NCBI GenBank assembly: GCA_021154885.1
Contig: JAJKHS010000143.1
Coordinates: forward strand, 152,003 to 216,002
DNA from: Thermoanaerobaculum sp.
GTDB taxonomy: Bacteria > Acidobacteriota > Thermoanaerobaculia > Multivoradales > UBA5704
Direction of reading: 5' to 3'
DNA: 64,000 nt
In this document: piece by piece, positions 25,772-32,247 of the stretch
Layout of the letters: every line of letters starts with the position of its first letter
Numbering within the stretch: position 1 is the first letter of the stretch
Notes under the pieces: model-generated
Database searches by the model: none
What the model was told of the DNA's origin: nothing
What the model saw: the letters and a program-made list of their open reading frames with translations, nothing else
Translations under genes and position numbers: made by a program

Positions 25772-26122
25772 ATGGCGAAGGCGATCCTGAAGCAGGAGAC
25801 GGAGCCCGTTGCCGCAAGAGAGATCCGGAGGATGGTGCGCGAGATCGTGAGCCGCTTTGATCCGGAGAGAATCATCCTCTTCGGTTCGCATGCCCGGGGC
25901 GACGCGGGTCCTGGCAGCGATGTCGACCTGCTCGTCGTGATGCCGTTCTTCGGGTCCAAGCTGGAGAAACAGCTCGAGATCCGGCTCGCCCTGAAAAATA
26001 TTCAGATTGCGAAAGACATCGTGGTCACGACGCCCGAAGACTTCCACTGGCGAAAGGAGATTCCCGGTACCATTGAGCGGCCGGCAGCGCGGGGGGGGAA
26101 AGTCTTGTATGCCCGACCGTGA
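25772..26122 (+). CDS. MNT-type nucleotidyltransferase antitoxin
   Basis: A 116-residue MNT protein with LFGSHARGDAGPGSDVDLLVVM (motif GSHxxG...DVD) and the later acid in IAKDIVVTTPEDF. It overlaps a HEPN-domain gene that is broken by a stop and a frameshift. TATACT at 25757-25762 lies just upstream but without a matching -35 box. In intact pairs the MNT protein silences the HEPN RNase by AMPylation. Confidence 0.85.
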   Translation: MAKAILKQETEPVAAREIRRMVREIVSRFDPERIILFGSHARGDAGPGSDVDLLVVMPFFGSKLEKQLEIRLALKNIQIAKDIVVTTPEDFHWRKEIPGTIERPAARGGKVLYARP

Positions 26123-26539
26123 GGAGCTGTTCGTCGTATGCAAGGAGTGGTTGTTCAAGGCTGACAATGATCTTGCGAACGCAGCCCACACCCTCAAGCT
26201 CGGAGCGAGTTGTCCGACGGACACAGTCTGTTTCCACGCACAACAATGCGTCGAAAAATACTTGAAGGCGGTCCTCGTCCTGTAAGGAATCGACTTTCCC
26301 AAGACGCACGATCTCGAAAGATTGTTGTCGCTTATCCCCGCTGACTCACGGCCGGATCTCAGCGATGAGGAGCAAGCGCGCTGACCGAATATGCGACGGG
26401 TGCCCGGTATCCCGGCTGGGAGGAGATCTCGCTTGCCGCAGTGCGTCGCGCAGTGGCGGTAGCACGCAGGGTCCGTAGATCCGTTCGGCGTGGACTCCCC
26501 AGAAAAGCTCTGCTCGGGACCACAAGGAAGCTCACGTGA
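26109..26539 (+). pseudogene. HEPN-domain toxin, broken by stop and frameshift
   Basis: Starts inside the end of the MNT gene. The first 58 codons read as a HEPN protein (EWLFKADNDLANAAHTL, CFHAQQCVEKYLKAVLV), then TAA at 26283-26285 interrupts. The same frame goes on with GIDFPKTHDLERLLSLIP to about 26380, where one missing base shifts the frame; the new frame continues with TEYATGARYPGWEEISLA, the characteristic HEPN ending, to a stop at 26537-26539. Two independent lesions make sequencing error unlikely to be the only cause. Confidence 0.85.
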
Positions 26540-26588
26540 TCGCCACAAGGCGATGACCCGCGCGAGGCGCGCTGAGTCGCCCCCACTC

Positions 26589-26840
26589 GGGAGGACCTCC
26601 CTCACGAGTTGGTACAGGGCCCGCCCCTCTCGGGAGGAGCTCTCCCCCGAGCAGGTACGGGCCTCTCCCCACCCGGGAGGAGCTCCAAACGGGCGGGTAC
26701 GGGCCTCTCCCCGCTCGGGAGGGAGATCCAAACGAACGGGTACGGGCTCTCCCCGCTCGGAGGGAGCTCCGTACGAGCGGGTACGGGCCTCTCCCCACTG
26801 AGGAAACTTCCCGGACGAGTGGGGGAAAGCCTCATAGGCG
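26589..26840. repeat. 42-43-bp tandem repeat array
   Basis: Five similar units start at 26589, 26632, 26675, 26717 and 26759, with a degenerate sixth at 26801. Each has GGGAGGAGCTCC, then GGGTACGGGCCTCTCCCC. The period of 42 keeps several frames open on both strands, so open frames here are not evidence for a gene. There are no spacers, so it is not a CRISPR array. Confidence 0.8.
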
Positions 26841-26850
26841 CTAACTTTGC

Positions 26851-26970
26851 TTAGGGTAGGGGCGGGTCTGGACGGGCGGGAGGAGGCGCGACCCGCCCTG
26901 CAACGGCGAGATCGTCCACCCAGGGCGGGTCGAGCCCCCAACCTGCCGTCCAGACCCGCCCCTACCCTAG
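26851..26970. repeat. Palindromic repeat family A, copy 2
   Basis: A 120-bp copy of the family also at 18475 and 54127, in the same internal orientation as copy 1. It sits inside a larger palindrome whose 17-bp outer arms are CATAGGCGCTAACTTTG (26833-26849) and its inverse, the latter now split by the transposon that begins at 26990. Confidence 0.85.
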
Positions 26971-26989
26971 GCATCGAGGCCAAAGTTAG

Positions 26990-27015
26990 GGTAACAATAT
27001 ACTTGACTCAGTAGC
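26990..27015. repeat. Left terminal inverted repeat of the transposon
   Basis: The 26-bp left end, preceded by target duplication AAAGTTAG at 26982-26989. It matches the right end in 25 of 26 positions. Confidence 0.92.
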
Positions 27016-27024
27016 GCCTGCCAC

Positions 27025-27321
27025 CTAGTGTATGCGCGCTTTCTTCACTTCTCCCCAATGCCGCACAAGCTCGGCTTGGGTGACGACAGCCGCCCGCTTG
27101 AGTCTGGCAATCATGGGCCGCAAATCGTCATTCAACGAACAGCGGATGTCCCCCTCAACTTCCAACATTATATCATAGGGAACGCGGTATTCCAACATAT
27201 CTGCCGGGGAATCAGGCATAATACTGGCAAGAAATTCAAGTAGATCTTCCACTTCCTGTAAGGTGCTCACGGCACCCCAAAGCATCCGCTGGGCGCGGGC
27301 TGCACACTCTTCCCGAGTCAT
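27025..27321 (-). CDS. Unknown small helical protein, transposon passenger
   Basis: A 98-residue, mostly helical protein beginning MTREECAARAQRML and containing LQEVEDLLEFLASIMPDSPADML. No family was recognised. GAGAGGGGA lies upstream of the ATG. It lies just inside the left transposon end and would be read from a minus-strand promoter near 27440-27466. It could be an accessory or regulatory protein of the element. Confidence 0.55.
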   Translation of the reverse strand: MTREECAARAQRMLWGAVSTLQEVEDLLEFLASIMPDSPADMLEYRVPYDIMLEVEGDIRCSLNDDLRPMIARLKRAAVVTQAELVRHWGEVKKARIH

Positions 27322-27439
27322 AGAGTCCCCTCTCTGAATTGAAATTGCCGGGACCGCTCATAACGGTCCCGACTCCCCTTTCCGTGTCTTTCCAGATCCG
27401 CGTCCCTCGGCGCCACCTCCTCTCCGGTTCGGGACCACG

Positions 27440-27480
27440 ATATACATAGATACGTACCTACGTCAAGCGCACCTATGTAC
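27440..27480. promoter_or_regulatory. Divergent promoter/operator region next to the RHH gene
   Basis: On the minus strand TTGACG (27466-27461) is followed after 16 bp by TATATC (27444-27439). The same stretch holds short inverted words: TACATAG and CTATGTA separated by about 20 bp, and TACGTACCTACGT between them. This layout fits a site where the adjacent ribbon-helix-helix protein could repress its neighbour. The operator role is inferred. Confidence 0.45.
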
Positions 27481-27489
27481 TTTGTCGCC

Positions 27490-27684
27490 ATGGCTACCAA
27501 GAAGACGCTCAAGGGACCTCGGGGAGGGGAGACGACTGTCTCTAAGTCCGGGATGGTACGGAAGACGCTATGGCTACATGGTGATGAGGCAGAAGCGTTA
27601 CGACAACGCGCCTTCAAGGATAGGCGAGCTGAATCAGAGATTGTCCGCGAAGCTTTGCGGTCGTATCTCGGGATAGAGGACTAA
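27490..27684 (+). CDS. Ribbon-helix-helix DNA-binding protein
   Basis: A 64-residue protein from the ATG at 27490 (MATKKTLKGPRGG). A strand RKTLWLHGDEAEALRQ followed by helices AESEIVREALRSYLGI fits the RHH/CopG fold used by antitoxins and plasmid or transposon repressors. An upstream in-frame ATG at 27475 would add five residues. No toxin is adjacent on the same strand, so a role as repressor of the divergent gene is likely. Confidence 0.65.
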   Translation: MATKKTLKGPRGGETTVSKSGMVRKTLWLHGDEAEALRQRAFKDRRAESEIVREALRSYLGIED

Positions 27685-27851
27685 GCTTTCTTCTTTCTGT
27701 TTCGCTCCAATTCGTCAATCTCACTTTTTGGAACAGAGATAACCCGTCGCGCTAGGTTGACAAAGTTTTGGAATGCTTCGTCACCTTCGACGTATTCAAT
27801 TTTTCTTTCTTCTTTTTGTGCTTGTAGCTTACTCACTTTGGGTTTTGCCAT
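27681..27851 (-). CDS. Very small Lys-rich protein, transposon passenger
   Basis: A 56-residue frame with GGAG five bases before the ATG. It starts MAKPKVSKLQAQKEERKI and ends ELERNRKKKA. The middle (DEAFQNFVNLARRVISVPKSEIDELE) is amphipathic. Composition and codon use match the neighbouring passengers, and it is tail-to-tail with the RHH gene, overlapping it by 4 bp. Its function is unknown; its size and charge resemble small antitoxin-like or accessory proteins. Confidence 0.6.
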   Translation of the reverse strand: MAKPKVSKLQAQKEERKIEYVEGDEAFQNFVNLARRVISVPKSEIDELERNRKKKA

Positions 27852-27867
27852 TTACATCTCCTATGCT

Positions 27868-28515
27868 TTAGTCTACATCAACCCACTGGTGCGAATGATG
27901 AAGGAATTCTTGACGAACCACTCTCCTTACCTGAACCGGATCATTGGCGGCCAGCTCAGCATGAAGAATGCCAGGGCTGACAGCTTGGGCAGGAGAAAAG
28001 CTAACGTTTATAGACTTTGAATCAGTGCCCGGAGACACCATGCTAACCAGCTTGAAGTCTCCATTATCTTGAAATGCAAACTTGCAAGCGCCAATGCAGA
28101 GCGGAACATCACACTCGAAGCGGAGCCTTTGCTGAGCTAATCCATGATCTACATTAAAAAAGATTTTGGCTACATTAACGGAAGCACCCTCGTATTGCCG
28201 CCTGTCTACTGAAGACATCCTAACAGTGAATCCTTTGGGGAGTATAATAATACTACTGCTATCTACTGCCGCTGGATTAGGGGCCGCGTAGTTACCGGCA
28301 TAGACGGGGTGACGTTTCATTCTTAGTACCACTAAGAACAAAATAATCCCAAAGAGTAGGAGGAAAGTAGGAATCGAATAAAGGGCCGGAGTCATAAGAC
28401 GCTCTTCAAGTTTCTTCCAAGAAAGCCCAGCGAGAATAGCTCCACCGGCTGTTAGAAAAGAAAGTTCCTTCAGCTTATCGTATAACCACTCTATAACCTT
28501 TGCTGAAGAAGGCAT
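27868..28515 (-). CDS. Two-helix membrane protein of unknown function, transposon passenger
   Basis: A 215-residue protein with a short amphipathic start, one weak (LTAGGAILAGLSW, about residues 20-32) and one strong hydrophobic segment (IPTFLLLFGIILFLVVL, about 48-64), then a ~145-residue soluble domain beginning RMKRHPVYAGN. No family was recognised. It precedes the 56-residue gene on the same strand. In a mobile cargo with a nuclease-like gene a membrane effector is possible, but this is speculation from context. Confidence 0.6.
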   Translation of the reverse strand: MPSSAKVIEWLYDKLKELSFLTAGGAILAGLSWKKLEERLMTPALYSIPTFLLLFGIILFLVVLRMKRHPVYAGNYAAPNPAAVDSSSIIILPKGFTVRMSSVDRRQYEGASVNVAKIFFNVDHGLAQQRLRFECDVPLCIGACKFAFQDNGDFKLVSMVSPGTDSKSINVSFSPAQAVSPGILHAELAANDPVQVRRVVRQEFLHHSHQWVDVD

Positions 28516-28620
28516 GAAATCCCCCCTCTACAAATCTATCTCGCCAATGGTGGTTATCTGCCATAATGGCACTATCATACTGAATCTCCTACCTTGCCGT
28601 CAAGTGATGCATAATAAGCC

Positions 28621-29568
28621 TTATTCCGCTTCTGCCGCCGTGAGTTGAGCATAGGTCAGACGACGGCCAATGATCGACAAGGCAACCGCTAGGAAACGCT
28701 CGGCATCGTCGGCCTTCCGGCTGTTGAATCTAAAGCTTTGTTCGTCCAGATAGCGGAAGAGATGGAAGGGGGCGGTACTAACATAGGTTCCCTTAATTGT
28801 TCGCTTCAGGAGACTCCAGAAATTCTCTAGCCCATTGGTATGAATGCGACCATTAACGTAGGCTTCCGCATGGTCGATTACCCCATGGACGTATTCAGGC
28901 GACAATCCGAGATAGGAAGCCAGGGCATCGGTGTAAACCTTTGAACCCGGTTCAACATTCTCCCGGACTTTGCCTTGTACTTCTTTCCGCTTCGTGCTAG
29001 GTACGATAAACGTTCTCACCTCACCATGCCGCTCTAGCACTCCCATTACAACCGACTTACCTACGGCTCCGCGTCCCTTGACCTTGCGCTTTCCAGGATG
29101 CATGTTGCGAGCCTTGCCGCCAATGAAAGTTTCATCCGCCTCTACTTCTCCGGAGAGCTTCTTATCAAAGCTTCCCGCTTGCATGGCAAGGCGGATGCGA
29201 TGGAGCATGAACCATGCCGTCTTCTGAGTCACCCCGAGATCGCGAGCCACTTCGTAGGAGGAGATTCCATTCTTACAGTTGGCAATCATCCAAAGGGTAG
29301 GCAACCACTTGTCCAGCCCGAGCGGGGAGTCCTCAAAGATGGTTCCAACCTTGACGGAGAACTGACGCTTGGGGTGTTTCGTCTTGCACTCCCAGAGTCG
29401 CCGTGTCGAGAGGAACCGGACATCCTTGCTACCGCAGGTTGGGCACGTCACCCCCTCGGGCCACCGTAGGCTAACCATAAAGGAAAGACAGGCATCAGGG
29501 TCAGTAAAGTACCGAACCGCTTGAATGAGCGTCTTAGGAGTCTGGGGCTGCTGTGTCTTGGCGTCCAT
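28621..29568 (-). CDS. IS1595 family transposase (ISXO2-like)
   Basis: A 315-residue transposase. The N-terminal zinc ribbon has CPTCGSKDVRF and a second Cys in WECKTKHPKRQFSVKVGTIF, followed by the helix-turn-helix ISSYEVARDLGVTQKTAWFMLHRIRLAM. The DDE/N catalytic core has VEADETFIGG, KVYTDALASY and HTNGLENFWSLLKR. It drives movement of the surrounding element. The protein is complete, so the element may still be active. Confidence 0.94.
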   Translation of the reverse strand: MDAKTQQPQTPKTLIQAVRYFTDPDACLSFMVSLRWPEGVTCPTCGSKDVRFLSTRRLWECKTKHPKRQFSVKVGTIFEDSPLGLDKWLPTLWMIANCKNGISSYEVARDLGVTQKTAWFMLHRIRLAMQAGSFDKKLSGEVEADETFIGGKARNMHPGKRKVKGRGAVGKSVVMGVLERHGEVRTFIVPSTKRKEVQGKVRENVEPGSKVYTDALASYLGLSPEYVHGVIDHAEAYVNGRIHTNGLENFWSLLKRTIKGTYVSTAPFHLFRYLDEQSFRFNSRKADDAERFLAVALSIIGRRLTYAQLTAAEAE

Positions 29569-29590
29569 AGAGGTAGACTAGCAGAAAGTG

Positions 29591-29616
29591 GCCGCTGAGT
29601 CAAGTGCCTTGTTAAT
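29591..29616. repeat. Internal copy of the transposon right end
   Basis: GCCGCTGAGTCAAGTGCCTT and following bases resemble the right terminal repeat at 30595-30620 in the same orientation (shared GAGTCAAGT and TTGTTA). It sits just upstream of the transposase start, where the right end of a simple IS would be. Confidence 0.6.
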
Positions 29617-29626
29617 AGTTCGTCGG

Positions 29627-30472
29627 CTATATCTTGGTGCCGTCCGCCCTCTCTCCACCCCCCTCGAAGAGGCCATAGAACACGGCCTTTGTCTCTTTGA
29701 TTGCGGCGTAATCAAAATAGATGGGGCGTGCTACGTGTGCCTTCCCTATAAAGTCTGCCAGAATGCAGTAGAACAAGAGCAAGAGATCTGGCGTCTCGCT
29801 TTCCTCGGTGCAATATAGATACTTGGCCTCCATTGGTGCGGGAGACAAAGCATTACTCGTCGTTTCATAGGAAATAATGTGGCGGTGCCAGTCACAATAA
29901 AGGTTGGGCCAGACTTTTGGCTCGTGACTCTTGAGATAGGCTTGAATCTGAGATATCAAGTTATCCTGGCTTAGAGAGCCGCTGGTAAAGATGAACCCCA
30001 GTATCTGGTCGCGATGAAAGAGTTCTGGGTCAAAGGCAATGCCGGGGATTGAGATTCCCGGTCCTGTAATCAGCTCGTTCTTCTTGCGATTACTCCGGTC
30101 CAGAGCCTTGACGGAACTGATTTTTTCTAAAGCATCCGCCAATTTTTCCGAAGAAGCGATATCCGACTTAACTTCTCCTACTGCAATCACGCTCTCGCAG
30201 GGAAAGAACTTGACTTCAGCAACCTCGAAGATCGTGCCGACAGTTTTGTCATAAATCACCACGTCGATTTGCTTGCTCTCTCCTCCCAAAGCATCTATGA
30301 CGAAACCGGAATCAATCCCCATTCTGGAAGGTAGATATTTCTTAAGTAAGGTGATGAGGACTCTTTCCCTTGCCTCCCCGGAGGTCAGATTATGGCTAAT
30401 CTCTCGCGTAAGTTCATCGAATTCGGCAGCGAATGCCTTTGAGATTTTGCGGAATGTTGAATTCAGGTTCAT
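29627..30472 (-). CDS. DUF6602 nuclease-like protein, transposon cargo
   Basis: A 281-residue protein from the ATG at 30472 (MNLNSTFRKISKAF). The family pattern FxxEFDELTREISHN, the RERVLITLLKKYLPSRMGIDSGFVID region, then IDVVIYD and IAVGEVKSDI give an acid-(E)xK arrangement like PD-(D/E)XK nucleases. DUF6602 proteins occur in mobile and defence contexts. A longer start at 30556 is also open and has AGGA upstream. It lies between the transposase and the right end, transcribed with them, and may be a defence cargo. Confidence 0.75.
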   Translation of the reverse strand: MNLNSTFRKISKAFAAEFDELTREISHNLTSGEARERVLITLLKKYLPSRMGIDSGFVIDALGGESKQIDVVIYDKTVGTIFEVAEVKFFPCESVIAVGEVKSDIASSEKLADALEKISSVKALDRSNRKKNELITGPGISIPGIAFDPELFHRDQILGFIFTSGSLSQDNLISQIQAYLKSHEPKVWPNLYCDWHRHIISYETTSNALSPAPMEAKYLYCTEESETPDLLLLFYCILADFIGKAHVARPIYFDYAAIKETKAVFYGLFEGGGERADGTKI

Positions 30473-30594
30473 GTCTACGTGACCTCCACAGTTGGCAGCA
30501 CCGAGCTTGCCAGGGTGGTAGTCTACGCTGAGCGGGGTAGATCTAAGTTCGTGCATATAAGAATTCCTGTTAATGTGCTGCCGTCTATGGCTCG

Positions 30595-30620
30595 GCTACT
30601 GAGTCAAGTATGTTGTTACC
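30595..30620. repeat. Right terminal inverted repeat of the transposon
   Basis: The 26-bp right end, followed by the second target duplication AAAGTTAG at 30621-30628. Confidence 0.92.
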
Positions 30621-30695
30621 AAAGTTAGCGCCTATGGGGGAAAACCCTCGCCCCCGGTCTTCGTAATCGCCGCCTTCCGCGCTACACTCCGCCCC

Positions 30696-32204
30696 ATGTC
30701 CCCACTCTCCCGTCGTGACTTCCTGAACGCCACCGCCGTGTCCGCGGCCGCGCTCGCTTTTCCACAAATCCTGCGCTCCGACGACGGCCTCGACGCGATC
30801 CAGGCCGAGATCGTGAAGCGTCATGCCGAAGGCATCGCGCGCCTTCAGGAATGGGTGCGGCAGCCTTCGATCGCCGCCGAGAACCGGGGGATGGCGGAAG
30901 GGTGCGAGCTCATGATGCGCTTCGCGCGGGAGGCCGGCTTTCAGCAGGTCACCCGCGTTCCCACCGACGGCCAGCCTGGCGTCTTCGCCACGCTGGACGC
31001 CGGCGCGGCGCGGACCGTCGGCCTGTACTTCATGTACGACGTCAAGCAGGTCGATCCCGCTGAGTGGTCCTCGCCGCCATGGGCGGCGGCGCTCGTCGAC
31101 AAGCCCGGCTTCGGCAAGGTCCTGGTCGGCCGCGGCGCGGTGAACCAGAAGGGCCCGGAGGCCGCGTTCCTGGCCGCTCTCCACGCCATCCACGGCGCCG
31201 GCCGGAAGTGCCCCGTCAACCTCGTCCTCGTCGCCGAAGGGGAGGAGGAGATCGGCTCGCCGCATTTCCGGCAGGTGGTGCGGCGGCCCGAGGTCGCCGC
31301 CGCTCTCAAGCGCTGCACGAGCGTCTTCATGCCCGCGGCGTCGCAGGACCCGGACGGCACCGTGACGGTATCGCTCGGCGCCAAGGGCGTCGTCGAGCTG
31401 GAGCTGGTGGCGAGCGGCGAGAAGTGGGGACGGGGTCCCAAGAAGGACGTCCACTCGAGCAACCGGGCGCGGCTCGACAGCCCGGCGTTCCATCTCGTGC
31501 AGGCGCTCGCCACGCTGGTCAACGCCGACGGCGATCCGGCGATCGACGGCTTTGCCGACGCCGTTCGCCCACCGTCGGCCGCGCAGCGCGCCATGCTCGA
31601 CGCGGCGGGACAGCGGCTGAGCGAGGACACCGCGAAGCGCCTGCTGTCCGCGGACCGCTGGGCCCACGACCTGCCCTGGCGCGCCTCGCTCGATCGCTTC
31701 CTGTTCACGCCCACGGTGAACATCGAGGGCCTGGTCGCCGGCTACACCGGTCCGGGGGGCAAGACCGTGCTGCCGCATCGCGCCGTCGCCAAGCTCGACC
31801 TCCGCCTCGTGCCCGACATGACCTACGAAGGCGCCGTGGCCGCGCTCAAGGCGCACCTGCAGAAGCGCGGCTTCGGCGATGTCGAGGTCAACCCGAGCGG
31901 CGGTTACGATCCGACCAGCACGGACGCGGACGCGCCCGTGATCCGCGCCGCGATGTCGGTCTACCGCCGCGCGCACCTCGATCCGATCCTCTGGCCGCGC
32001 AACGCGGGCTCCTATCCCGGGTACGTGTTCACCGCCGAGCCGCTCAAGCTGCCCGCCGGCCACTTCGGCCTCGGCCACGGCAGCGGCGCCCACGCTCCCG
32101 ACGAATACCTCGTGATCGAATCGTCCAATCCGAAAGTGATGGGTTGGGATGGCGCCGTGCGCTCGTTCGTCGACTACCTCTACGAGTTGGCCACCGTGGC
32201 TTGA
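30696..32204 (+). CDS. Tat-exported M20 peptidase paralogue with altered metal site
   Basis: A 502-residue M20-family protein. The start SRRDFLNATAVSAAALAFP is a twin-arginine signal. The M20 fold is clear: EGEEEIGS near 181, a dimerisation domain and GLGHGSGAHAPDEY near the end. The first metal ligand motif, usually HxD, is FMYDVK (His replaced by Met), and the bridging Asp in the usual GxxDxKG is Asn (GRGAVNQKG). It may be an inactive homologue or use a different metal site. It is convergent with the STAND gene. Confidence 0.85.
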   Translation: MSPLSRRDFLNATAVSAAALAFPQILRSDDGLDAIQAEIVKRHAEGIARLQEWVRQPSIAAENRGMAEGCELMMRFAREAGFQQVTRVPTDGQPGVFATLDAGAARTVGLYFMYDVKQVDPAEWSSPPWAAALVDKPGFGKVLVGRGAVNQKGPEAAFLAALHAIHGAGRKCPVNLVLVAEGEEEIGSPHFRQVVRRPEVAAALKRCTSVFMPAASQDPDGTVTVSLGAKGVVELELVASGEKWGRGPKKDVHSSNRARLDSPAFHLVQALATLVNADGDPAIDGFADAVRPPSAAQRAMLDAAGQRLSEDTAKRLLSADRWAHDLPWRASLDRFLFTPTVNIEGLVAGYTGPGGKTVLPHRAVAKLDLRLVPDMTYEGAVAALKAHLQKRGFGDVEVNPSGGYDPTSTDADAPVIRAAMSVYRRAHLDPILWPRNAGSYPGYVFTAEPLKLPAGHFGLGHGSGAHAPDEYLVIESSNPKVMGWDGAVRSFVDYLYELATVA

Positions 32205-32247
32205 TCGGTTCGCTGGCTCCTATTGATCATTTCCTGAGCTACCGATC

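Larger units (their letters stand above)
26990..30620. mobile_element. IS1595-type transposon with passenger genes, 3,631 bp
   Basis: The element starts GGTAACAATATACTTGACTC and ends with the inverse of GGTAACAACATACTTGACTC; the 26-bp ends differ at one base. It is flanked by the 8-bp direct repeat AAAGTTAG (26982-26989 and 30621-30628), the target duplication length known for IS1595. It contains an ISXO2-like transposase, a DUF6602 nuclease-like gene, a two-helix membrane protein, a ribbon-helix-helix protein and two small unknown proteins. It is visibly AT-richer than its surroundings. Removing the element and one duplication rejoins a perfect palindromic arm, which proves the insertion boundaries. 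Confidence 0.93.

Noticed and set aside
26589..26840. Possible CRISPR array or repeat-coded protein
   Set aside because: Repeats are contiguous with no spacers, differ between units, and there is no cas gene; open frames result from the 42-bp period.
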